Shown here: positions 46,680 to 56,346 of the stretch, piece after piece | How the letters are laid out: every line of letters starts with the position of its first letter | Position numbering within the stretch: the first letter of the stretch is position 1 | Assembly: GCA_903813345.2 (NCBI GenBank) | Contig: CAIIXF020000002.1 | Location: 17,927,467-17,983,812, forward strand | DNA from: Owenia fusiformis | Lineage: Eukaryota > Annelida > Polychaeta > Sabellida > Oweniidae | Reading direction: 5' to 3' | Length of the DNA: 56,346 nt | Translations under genes and position numbers: made by a program | Notes under the pieces: model-generated | Databases searched by the model: none | What the model saw: only the letters and a program-made list of their open reading frames with translations | What the model was told of the DNA's origin: nothing

Positions 46680-47790
46680 ACCGAGGCACCTGCTGGAAGA
46701 TGAGCAACTAATGGAAGCCAGGCCATCAATTGGAAGTCAAGCCAAGATGGTCATCCTACAGGAAGTCAAGCTGCCGTCTTGAAGATGAGTCAACTTCTGG
46801 AAGATAAGCATCTAGCCACAAATGGAAACCTAGCCACCCATAGGAATCCAAGTGAAGATGACCCACAAGATGACCCACAAACCTGCTGGAAGATAGCCAC
46901 CTGATGGAAGATGAGCCACAAATAAGCATCAAGCCACAAATAAGCATCAAGCCACAAATAAGCATCAAGCCACAAATGGAAACCTAGCCATCAATTGGAA
47001 GTCAAGCCAAGATGGTCATCCTACAGGAAGTCAGGCTGCCCTCTGGAAGATGAGTCAACTGCTGGAAGATAAGCATCTAGCCACAAATGGAAACCTAGCC
47101 ACCATAGGAATCCAAGTGAAGATGACCCACAAATGGAAACCTAGCCATCAATTGGAAGTCAAGCCAAGATGGTCATCCTACAGGAAGTCAGGCTGCCCTC
47201 TGGAAGATGAGTTAACTGCTGGAAGATAAGCATCTAGCCACAAATGGAAACCTAGCCACCATAGGAATCCAAGTGAAGATGACCCACAAATGGAAACCTA
47301 GCCATCAATTGGAAGTCCAGCCAAGATGGTCATCCTACAGGAAGTCAGGCTGCCCTCTAGAAGATGAGTCAACTGCTGGAAGATAAGCATCTAGCCACAA
47401 ATGGAAACCTAGCCACCATAGGAATCCAAGTGAAGATGACCCACAAATGGAAACCTAGCCATCAATTGGAAGTCAAGCCAAGATAATCATCCTATAGGAA
47501 GTCAGGCTGCCCTCTGGAAGATGAGTTAACTGCTGGAAGATAAGCATCTAGCCACAAATGGAAACCTAGCCACCATAGGAATCCAAGTGAAGATGACCCA
47601 CAAATGGAAACCTAGCCATCAATTGGAAGTCAAGCCAAGATGGTCATCCTACAGGAACTCGGGCTGCCCTCTGGAAGATGAGTCAACTGCTGGAAGATAA
47701 GCATCGAGCCACAAATCGAAACCTAGCCACCCATAGGAGTCCAAGTGAAGATGACCCACACATGGGAAGGAAGCCAAGCCAAGATCACTG
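46680..47790 (+). repeat. 157-bp satellite with internal sub-repeats
   Basis: 'aagcatct(a/c)gccacaaat' recurs at 47071, 47228, 47385, 47542 and 47699, each exactly 157 bp apart; the first interval (46806-47071) is 265 bp, longer by a local expansion of 'aagcatcaagccacaaat'. Each unit is a string of related 25-35-bp words ('gccacaaatggaaacc', 'gtcaagccaagatgg', 'ctggaagatgag'). Confidence 0.9.
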
Positions 47791-49980
47791 GATACACTGG
47801 AAGCTACTTTAACACGACCCTTGATGTAATGGAGTTGCAATGTTCCTGTCACCTAAGTTAAGTATTCTTGATTTTCTATGTTAGTCATTTTTATGTTATG
47901 ATAGTCATTTAAAGGGTCATCTCCAGCTAGACAATAATTTCCATCTATGGGTTGGGAGGCAGGTTCTTCTCGTTTAGTGGGGCACCTTCCATTTTGAATG
48001 AACCGGTGGATTTTGTTGGCCAGCCCATTATTCTGGAGTGGAGGAACGTGGAGTCTGCTATGAAGCTGGATGGCTGAACATGTCTTAACACGAGATCAAT
48101 TGTTGGGAGGCCTTCCTTTGTTCATGTTTTATGTTGTCCCGATTGATTTCGAGGAATATCTAAGGATGGCATCGTTGAGCATGGGTCATTCTGATCCATT
48201 GCATTGAGAGCTCTGGCTTACTTGATCATACCATTTGATGTTCCTTGTGGTATCTCCACTGTGATTCTGATGATCAGTGTCTATCAATCTCTAGATGCAT
48301 GGGTTTCAGGTATCAATTCCTTGTAAGTCCCAACCCAACAGTTTCCTAGTTGGATTCTTATTGTTGAACTTGGTTCTTGTTTCGCCTATATTCTGATGGC
48401 TGATGAAAGCCACAGTTACTCGTCAGTAAACGTGGTCGACCTGCACCCACCAGGATGCAGGTCAATGTATTGCTGTGGTGCCGGTGTGCATTTGATAGTT
48501 CCCGAGGGGTCTCGGTGAATTCTGGTGATGGTCCACTCATTTTTGCTTTCAAGCATCAGTGACGATTAGTTGGCTATGACGGATATAGTGTGATTCTTAA
48601 GATCTTGTGAGGACGCAGCAAGGATTCACATGGTTACTGTACAGGAACGGCATTGGAGTTGATACATGTTACCTTGTACTCTTTAGGTAGGTAGACATTG
48701 CTTATCAGTGTTACAGTAAAGATACTATTGGGAATTGATAGTGGTCTGGTCTTGTATTTCATCTTTTTAATGTGATGTATCCTAATGATGCATGGCCAAG
48801 GATGGCATTCTTGTTATTCTTCTTAATCTCTCTGGACAGCATACAGCATGAGCGAGGGGACGGTCACCCAATGTTTGATCTTTTGTTAAGGTGTGGTTGG
48901 CTTGAAAGCTTCGTAACAGGTTCTATGTTCTGAAATGAAAGAATAGTGGAATCCACCAATGGTTCATTTCAAAATGGAAGAGATGTGCGCCATATTTGGA
49001 AATATTGTCTTCATATTGTTGTTTTTTACATTCACTTTCACCTGAGAGTTAACATACTAAGTATGTTAGTCTCAGTTTTTAGGTTTCAATTTTCAATTCT
49101 TTTTTTGGTGCGAGCTGGAAGATGATTCTCTGTGTTGTAGCCTATTTGTAGCCAATTTTTAGTTTTCAACTATTTTTTTCTTGTGTTGAGGTCAGTGCAA
49201 ATGCGACCATTATTTGGTCCAAAAAGCAATCAACTGTCTAGGTATCTATGACCTAGACACTGATTGTTAAGGTTTAAATGTTATTTTGTCAAATGATAAT
49301 CCCTTGCATGCTTCGGAGTTAGGGTAGTCATTAAAACCATTTTTCTCAATGTAGGTGTTTTGAAGAAGGTGAAAAAGGACAATGACTACTACTGCTCTGG
49401 ACTACAACTACTACTGTTGCAAAGAAGATACTAATAAATCAATTTTCTCCTTGCACAAAATCACAATTTAGCCAGAAGAATGAACTTGGTAGCAGCCACA
49501 CAATGGTTACAGTGCTGCAAGCAGTATTGTATTGACTAGTTAAAATCTATTACTACCTTACTCCGTCCCTCCAAATTATTTTTTTGGCAATTTATTTGAA
49601 TTGGAATAATAAGATTAACATGCATTACATATATTTTTTCTTTTTTTCAGCAATCGGGCCTTGGTTGCTACACAGGGAACACTGTTTGCATGTGTTTGGT
49701 AATTTTTCATTCTGAGACTTTGGGAACTAAACAGGGAAAATAGTTTAAATTCAATCAATTTGGTCTTGATCATTTGTTTGATTACTATAATGCTAGCTAT
49801 AGAAGAACTAATTTGCCAATTAATTCAGCAATCATACGATTTTTATTCATAGTTTTCATTAAACTGTACTTACTCAGCAATGATTTGATTTTTTATGTCA
49901 CCACCAGTAGTTGTGAAATAGTGTGATATTCTCTATTTAATGGACAAAACTACTTCATGGATGGCAGTCAGCAATTAATG
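47791..49980. other. Non-repetitive, less AT-rich stretch; no gene identified
   Basis: 47900-48900 is compositionally more like transcribed sequence than its surroundings, but all frames on both strands are interrupted (longest 48358-48552 minus, 64 codons, unrecognised). It may be non-coding RNA or decayed coding sequence. Confidence 0.3.
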
Positions 49981-50184
49981 TTAAGCTGCTGTTACAAATT
50001 GCTGCTTAAACAAATGGCCGGTGGTGACATTTGCATGTTAATGCATAGTCTTAAAAGCAATATATAAATATACTCATATCTAAAAATGGTCATTCCAGAG
50101 ATATGGATATATTCACCTATTCCTTTTAAGGAAAAAGTCAAATCCTCCTTGCTGACTTTTTCCTCTTTTTTCAAGTACTTTCAG

Positions 50185-50330
50185 GTCGTAACAATGTCTA
50201 TCCTGTAAATGAAGTGACAGAGAAGATCGACAGAGGACCACAGAGATCCAGTCTGCGGCGGCCGTTTGCAGTGTTTGTATCTACAAAGCATGTTGTTACT
50301 GGTTCAAGTGATGGGCGTTTGCAACAATAA
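50185..50330 (+). other. Exon-like segment, copy 3 of 3 (diverged)
   Basis: It is preceded by 'ttgctgactttttcctcttt' and 'gtactttcag', as in copies 1 and 2. Open in phase 2 to a TAA at 50328, with AVFVSTKHVVTGSSDG aligning to the end of copy 2. No donor site follows. Confidence 0.4.
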
Positions 50331-50344
50331 TGTGTAACAAAGTT

Positions 50345-50610
50345 ATGGACTTCAATTACGTATTGTGTGAAATCCTCAACTTGGAGGGAAGAACATTATT
50401 ATCGTAGTCTTCTGTATTTGGCACTATTAATAACTCTGTTACATATACAACAATGATGATGTAACTCTCTTGTGACACCACTCGTGATTGTTACCTAGAC
50501 TGACAATGGTGAAGAAAATCTTGAAAGAACTGTGATTACAAATTATGTACAATCCTTACATTGGAGGGATCATTATCATATCCTCTGTGGCACCACTTGC
50601 CTCTCAATGT
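50345..50610 (+). repeat. Two diverged ~180-bp tandem copies
   Basis: 'attacgtattgtgtgaaatc' with 'ttggagggaagaacattatt' (50356) is echoed at 50535 by 'attacaaattatgtacaatc' and 'ttggagggatcattatc'. Confidence 0.5.
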
Positions 50611-51309
50611 CTTAATGTTAATTCAAACAATGAACACATGCCTTTATGTTCTAGAATAACCGTATGACAAAAGCTATATGCATATTCCTTAATGTAAAAC
50701 TGGTCATTATTCTTTAATGTAAGTTCATTCAAATTCATGAAATAATCAAATGACTTACCAAAGCCACTTTCCAAAAGCATTCATGTCTCAAAAGATGGCA
50801 TAAAATATGGGTTTCTTGTAAACTTCTCAGTTCTCTTAGAAAATATTGCAGAAATTGAACCCAATTTTGAACAGAAGTAACCTTTATGTTAGTGATTTGA
50901 TAAAGTGTGAGTTTTTAATCTATTAAATACTGTTAAAGTAATACTTTCAATAGAGGATAAATCAATAGTTGGTGGTCAGGTCAGATTACTTTTTAGAATA
51001 TTTATAATTTGGACACCTGACAAAAGTCCTATTATTTCTTGATTCAGCAGAAATTCCCAATTTGATTTTTGTCAACTCTAATGGAATGTAATAAGAAGGG
51101 CTTATGCTTTCACATTAAAATTGTGATGTTTTAAAGAATAAATTAAGTTTTGATGTATATTGTGATTTACCGCGATCTACATGTTTCCACGCGATCCATA
51201 GTTTTCAGCTTCCAATGACCACTTAATATGTTTGAGATCCAAAGTTGTCCGTTTCAAATTACAATTGAATATGCCTGATATCCAGTTGTCCTCTTCAAAC
51301 TAGATAATG
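50611..51309. other. Non-coding stretch
   Basis: AT-rich; no features. Confidence 0.4.
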
Positions 51310-52560
51310 GCAACTCCGCGGAGTAGCAAATCCCAACGAACAAAATATCAATTACCGAATTCCAATCAACTATACTCATTACTTTGGTTAAAATTGAAAA
51401 ATTTAGATTTTAGAATTGCGAGTTCCTGCAAAGCAGCCATTTTGAATTTTCTGAGGTACAAATCTGAAAAATAATACCATAATTGTGATCTACTCCAAAA
51501 TTCCTTCAATTTGAGTATTATATAGCCATACGTTGAAGGGATTGAAAAATTATTGCGAAATCGTATATAAGACAGCCATTTTGAATTTTACGAAACTCGA
51601 ATCAGAAAGATACAATATTTGCAATCTACTCTTAATTGCTTTTTATTTGAGTATAATAAATCTATACTCCAGACAGATCTAAAAATTAGCGAAAATTTCT
51701 GTTTTCCTGACCCCCCATACACGGCCCCTGGGGGTCAGGATGAAAAACACGGAATATATCTGAAAAAGATAGATGTTGCGAATATACTACCAAAATTTCA
51801 AACAATAATATTAATTACTTTGGTTTAGAATGGAAAATTTATGATTTTTGCCAAAAAGTTCCGTCATTTTTAAAGCGGCGGCCATCTTGAAAAATCCATT
51901 TTGAATTTTCTGAGGTACAAATCTGAAAAATAATACCATAATTGTTATCTACTCCAAAATTCCTTCAATTTGAGTATTATATAGCCATACTTTGAAGGGA
52001 TCGAAAAATTATTGCGAAATCGTACATTAGACGGCCATTTTGAATTTTACGAGGCTCGAATCAGAAAAAAGATACAATATTTGCAATCTACTCCTAATTG
52101 CCTTTCATTTGAGTATAATAAAGCTATACTTCAGAAAGATCTAAAAATTGGCGAAATTTTCTGTTTTCCTGACCCCCCATACACGGCCCCTGGGGGTCAG
52201 GATGAAAAACACGGAATATATGTGAAATCTATAGATGTTGCAAATATACTTCCAAAATTTCAAACAATAATATTAATCACTTTAGTTTAGAATGAAAAAT
52301 TTATGATTTTTGCGAAAAAGTCCCGTCATTTTTAAAGCGGCGGCCATCTTGAAAAAATCTGTCTACTAATATTTGAGTTATCTTCCGGACGGACGGACGG
52401 ACGGACGGACTGACGGACTGACGGACTGACGGACGGACTGACGGACGGACTGACGGACGGACTGACGGACTGACTGACGGACTGACAGACTGACGGACTG
52501 ACGGACTGACGGACGGACGAAGGGCTTCACTATATCCCTACCGAACTTCGTTCGTTGGGA
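51310..52560 (-). repeat. GAACGAAGTTCGG-family repeat, copy 3, with a 462-bp tandem duplication
   Basis: The outer ends 'tcccaacgaac' (about 51331) and 'gttcgttggga' (52551) are inverted. The right edge 'ctatatccctaccgaacttc' is the complement of the start of the 20949 repeat. Inside, 51441-51890 is repeated at 51900-52350; each copy contains a hairpin with CTGACCCCCC and GGGGGTCAG stems, shifted by 462 bp. The frames at 51619 and 52012 reflect this duplication. Confidence 0.7.
52388..52525. repeat. (GGAC/TGAC)n microsatellite
   Basis: Continuous tetranucleotide-based array of 'ggac' and 'tgac' units, forming part of the end of the preceding repeat. Confidence 0.9.
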
Positions 52561-52942
52561 TAATTATCACTGACTATGCCTAAGGTGCATATTTGTCCTC
52601 TTCCAATTACCACTGAATATAATGCCTCGGATCCATAGTTGTCGGGTTCCAATGATCCCTGTTCGTGTCTATGAGATCAGTTATCAACTTTCAAGCTTAT
52701 TGAATATGTCTGTGAGAATCCCGATTAGTATATTTCTTCAGGAGAGCTATATTCAGCTTCCTAATAAGGGAGCTCTTGGAGAAATGAGTGGTTCCCATAA
52801 TTCTGTCATATTCCCTCGTATTTATGGAAATAATTTTTTAAATTCATGATTCGCAATGCATGATGATGTCCAATCAAAGTTCAAATTATGATCATGTGAA
52901 CAATCTTGACCATGATCTCTCCTAGGGCCGTGCATACTAAAG

Positions 52943-53189
52943 CAGGCCTGTCAACTGTCCCGCAATTTGCGTATTTGTCCCGCATTTGCTGAAGAATTTG
53001 AAGTCACGCGCGAAAAATTTGAGGTGTTCAAAATTTGGCAAGATGTAATACAATTTAAACAAAGGTGTTCAAAATTTGGATCAAGGTGTTCAGATTTGGA
53101 CCAAGGTGTCCAGATTTGGACCAAGGTGTCCACATTTTGAGGGGAGGTGTTCAACATTACCAAGTCACTCATGTTAGTTGACAGGCCTG
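52943..53189. mobile_element. CAGGCCTGTCAACT-ended small element with 6-bp target duplication
   Basis: The ends CAGGCCTGTCAACT and AGTTGACAGGCCTG are perfect inverted repeats. CTAAAG flanks both sides (52937-52942, 53190-53195). The interior has a 20-bp tandem motif, 'aaggtgt(t/c)cagatttggacc', in about four units. Superfamily unknown. Confidence 0.75.
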
Positions 53190-53195
53190 CTAAAG

Positions 53196-53488
53196 TAAAA
53201 TTTGAAATCTTAACATCAGTTAAAGAATTTTAAGTTAATCGATTCAAACTTGCAGAGAATATTCACAAAACAGCGAACATTCACAGAGATATTTCGATGG
53301 CAAATGAGGCCTGTTTCCAAAATTGGTAATTGAACGTGCCAATACAAATCTCGCCCCCCCCCCCCTCCCCCTCTGCCGGGGCCGTATAGATGAATGAATA
53401 TGAATAAATAGATGTCGCCAATAATTTTTATTTTCGGCCAGACTGCCATTCGGTTCTAGTGAGCCATTCGCCTACACGTCATCCAATA
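53196..53488. other. Short non-coding gap with a poly-C run
   Basis: A C-run lies at about 53355-53375; nothing else. Confidence 0.4.
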
Positions 53489-54746
53489 CACGGTGCCCAT
53501 GTCAAGCTGCGCGCCTACTTAGGCGCGCAGTTTGTTTCGATCACAAACTGCGTGCCTAAGAACATTGGATCATTTAAGTTGGAGTCTGTATTTTGAAACG
53601 TTATTTAAAGACATTTATCCTGCATTGTTTTCTTGTTCAATGCGTTCATTCTGTGGCGAATATACGAATCTTGCAAATACTAGCAAAAACTGTGTGCAAA
53701 TGAATCTTAGTTTTAAAACATAAGCAGATTAATGGCATTTTCGTCACTGATTTGTTGGGAATTTATACGTAAATCGATCTAGCACTTTAATCATAAATGA
53801 CAAATACTTTAGACTCGTTTTATATTTAATTCCTTACACATTTATCATGTTTAATTCAAAATATTTCGAAATAAAACAGATAATCAGGAGATTAAAAAGA
53901 AATAAACCACAAACTGCGCGCCTATTTTAGCCAGAAATTACAATCTGTGCGCATACACTATTAAAACTACATATTATCATTGGAATTTCTACAGAGGTAC
54001 GTGTAGGTGTTTTCGATGTAGCTTTGGAAATTTTGCTTTATCGTCAGATTTTATGAGATTTTCATATTGAAAGTCAAAATGTATAATAGAAGTGACAATT
54101 AAGTTGGGAACGAAAAAAACATTTATTTTCAGATCACCATCTTGGTGGATGGACTCTCATAGTGTTTCGATTATGGGGTTCTACTATTAGACACAAATGT
54201 GCCTTGTATGGCGCTTTTGTTTTCTAATAATACAAAACAAGCTTGGATAGGCAAGCAGTTTTGAAATATTAGGCACGCAGTTTGGGAAATACATGTGAAT
54301 ATAGGCGCGCAGTTTGACAAGAAAAATGTTTAAATCACGTTTATGGCGTATAATCGTTTTGAACACAAACTTTGCTGTTTTAATCAGATGGAGTGATCCT
54401 ATATATTCTAGCATACACAGACACAATGGCTGAATGAACGGCAAATGACGATAAAAAGACATAGATATAACTTTACACTGTAAATTTTGAACACAGAAGT
54501 TACTTAAGACCCTTATATTGAGATAACTAGGTTTACATCGGGAAAAACATTGAGTACTATGAGTAAATTAAGTTCATCTTCACAGAATGGTGCTATCTTT
54601 AGAACGAGACTAACCTTGTATTTTTCGTATTTTGGCTCTTTTTGGGAGTCGTGTCCTCCCCGTCTCATATTTTGAAATATGCGCGCAGTTTGTCAGAGTT
54701 TCAAACTGCGTGCCTAGTAGGCACGCTGCTTGACATGGGCATCGTG
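53489..54746. mobile_element. 1258-bp non-autonomous transposon with CACGGTG/CACGATG ends (Transib/RAG-like termini)
   Basis: The ends CACGGTGCCCATGTCAAGC and (reverse complement of right end) CACGATGCCCATGTCAAGC extend to a 45-46-bp inverted repeat with few mismatches and one gap. CAATA flanks both sides (53484-53488, 54747-54751). Next to each end is a palindrome, GCGCGCCTACTTAGGCGCGC on the left. The motif AGGCRCGCAGTTTG recurs in both orientations at about 53521, 53547, 53909, 54270, 54303, 54680 and 54704. There is no transposase and the interior is AT-rich. CAC-RTG heptamer ends with 5-bp duplications are known for Transib and RAG-related transposons; assignment here is inference. Confidence 0.8.
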
Positions 54747-54751
54747 CAATA

Positions 54752-56346
54752 GGGGAATTTCAAAATAGCTTTGAAATCTTGCAAATTCTCGTTTTTAATG
54801 AGATCCCGGGAATGAGATTTTAAGAGATTTGCACTTATTACCTCTAATGATTTAATTTTCTTTATTTTTGATAGCATATTTGATGTCAGTGGAACGTTTT
54901 CTCAAAGAATAGCTTTGATTTACACAGTTATACCTTTTAAATCATTTTCCATGGCATTTAAAAAAAACTTGGGACAAATCTCCATTGATGTAATGCTAAA
55001 ATCCTTTAAAACAATGGTTTATTCGAATGACGCCAAACATTTTCATGTACAATAATACGTACATTGACAGGGTTATACAATAGTATGCCATTCGAATTTC
55101 AGACAGATTGGACCAACGCGTTTTGATAAATCATGAAATCAAGTGACCATGCAAGTTTCTAGCTCCGGTTTCTAGCATTAAAGGGTTCCGATTAGTATCC
55201 CGTATAAAAACAATATGGCGGCTCCAGGCGAATCAACTGGATCAGTCCATTTTTAAGAAATAAGGGGAGTTCTGTAAAATCCAGTTTATTGAAATTGTCT
55301 TTGAGATAAAGTAATCCGTTTATAATGATTTTGAAAACGTTATCCAAAGAGTGATTGCGTTCAAATAATACATGTACAACAGCCAATATAAATTCTTGTA
55401 TTAGAACACCGGTTTGTCCTGCTTTGTTTCATTTGTAGGATATTTCATATGCCAAGCTGTGTGCCATAACGTTATGGGGAAATTTAGATGCCAATTTTTC
55501 CTTATTATACACAAATAGAAGATCCTGAAACTTCACCCATAAATGTGGAATTGATTTGTCAAAATAAAAATCACCCTTTTATAAATGTGTGACGTTCTAT
55601 AATATACTTATGCTATATAACAGTTAGAGTTGTTGACACAACGACCTCGAGCCTGTGAACCCTTGAGTATTATTCCGGGATCGGGCCTTTTATACTAAAC
55701 GGTGAGCAACACCAGAAACGAGCGTTCGATTTGCTAAACGATATGCGTCAGCCTTTAAAGTCAATAGAAGTTTAGTCCAAGCAAATTAAATACAAACAAG
55801 AGTGGCATCTATTATTCAAGCTTTATTCAGTTATATAGATACTATATTATTACCATCGTTTTGTGTCATCTCTATGCCTATTACATTTCAATATGAGGTC
55901 CATTGTCTTCGGCCGGCGTAAAATCGTATCCTCAAGGCCAAATACCAGGAAGTAATATATTACCTGAACTTCATGCTAGATGCTAGAGCCATAAAAATCA
56001 AAGACCCATAAAAATCATCAGGTCTATATGACACCCGGGATATGACAATTATATGTATGGGTTCTCTGACGCTAATATTGAGACCATGTTCAAATTAGAG
56101 TTCTAATTGTGTCTAAATGCAATGAAAATGTCCAATAAGTCCCCTCTACAGCCAAAACCGAGATATATGGTACCAAAATTTAGTATGATATACACGTATC
56201 ATTGGGAAGATTGTTCAAAGTTACGTTGATTGGCATAAATCTGATGCCAGTCACAAATTGCACTATTATATCAAATAAAAAGTTTGATAATATTGGGAAA
56301 TCTCCATCCCTTGAAACTCAAAATGTTAGCAATATGCTATTTGCAG
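54752..56346. other. AT-rich non-coding stretch to the window end
   Basis: There is no recognised element or gene; the 55192-55386 minus frame (64 codons) is unassigned. The final bases 'tatgctatttgcag' look like an intron 3' splice site, so an exon could begin just beyond the window. Confidence 0.35.

Noticed and set aside
47900-48900. Hidden coding gene in the less AT-rich stretch after the 157-bp satellite
   Set aside because: All six frames are repeatedly stopped and no protein family was recognised.
53489-54746. CACTA (EnSpm) assignment for the CACGGTG element
   Set aside because: CACTA elements begin CACT and make 2-3-bp duplications; here the ends read CACG and the duplication is 5 bp.

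Overview
The window looks like AT-rich nuclear DNA from a marine invertebrate animal. It has one recognisable host gene end, no bacterial-style gene packing, and very dense non-autonomous transposons, minisatellites and 'gccattttga'-type repeats. The CILP-type gene and the repeat styles would suit a bivalve or other lophotrochozoan, or an ambulacrarian or cephalochordate. The sequence alone does not settle the phylum.

Layout. 1-1475 (+) is the 3'-terminal coding exon of a CILP-like (cartilage intermediate layer protein) secreted matrix protein, cut by the left edge. 2.1-4.5 kb is a nested set: repeat arms starting CACGGTG, split by an element with 30-bp inverted ends, which carries a TTAA-flanked palindromic MITE. 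5.9-8.5 kb holds a decayed mariner-like transposase gene on the minus strand, interrupted by a 1-kb palindromic element. 8.7-16.9 kb holds further inverted-repeat elements, one exon-like open segment (11015-11211) and two tandemly duplicated repeats. 17235-19295 is a palindromic transposon with CAC...GTG ends and 5-bp target duplications. A 5'-truncated non-LTR retrotransposon, with its own 5-bp target duplication, sits inside its right arm and still encodes a PD-(D/E)XK-like C-terminus.

20-34 kb contains a palindromic MITE, repeats of the 'gccattttga' type, a broken mariner transposase, an exon-like segment followed by a 29-bp minisatellite, pairs of inverted or direct segmental repeats, a 9-bp-TSD element with CAGGCCCGTAGC ends, and a 39-bp tandem array. 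36-43 kb has a TA-flanked Tc1/mariner-type element, a piggyBac transposase fragment, and three evenly spaced perfect palindromes. 43.5-50.6 kb carries diverged copies of segments from 22.7-25 kb, including the exon-like segment and a 157-bp satellite. 51.3-53.2 kb has a 462-bp duplication, a ggac/tgac array and a small 6-bp-TSD element. 53489-54746 is a 1258-bp element with CACGGTG/CACGATG ends, a 5-bp duplication (CAATA) and an iterated GCGCGCAGTTTG motif; its ends resemble Transib/RAG-type termini. The last 1.6 kb shows nothing recognisable, though the window ends on a splice-acceptor-like tract.

No intact autonomous element is present. The genes do not form a pathway: apart from the CILP-like exon, the window reads as intergenic or intronic sequence built by repeated nested insertion.
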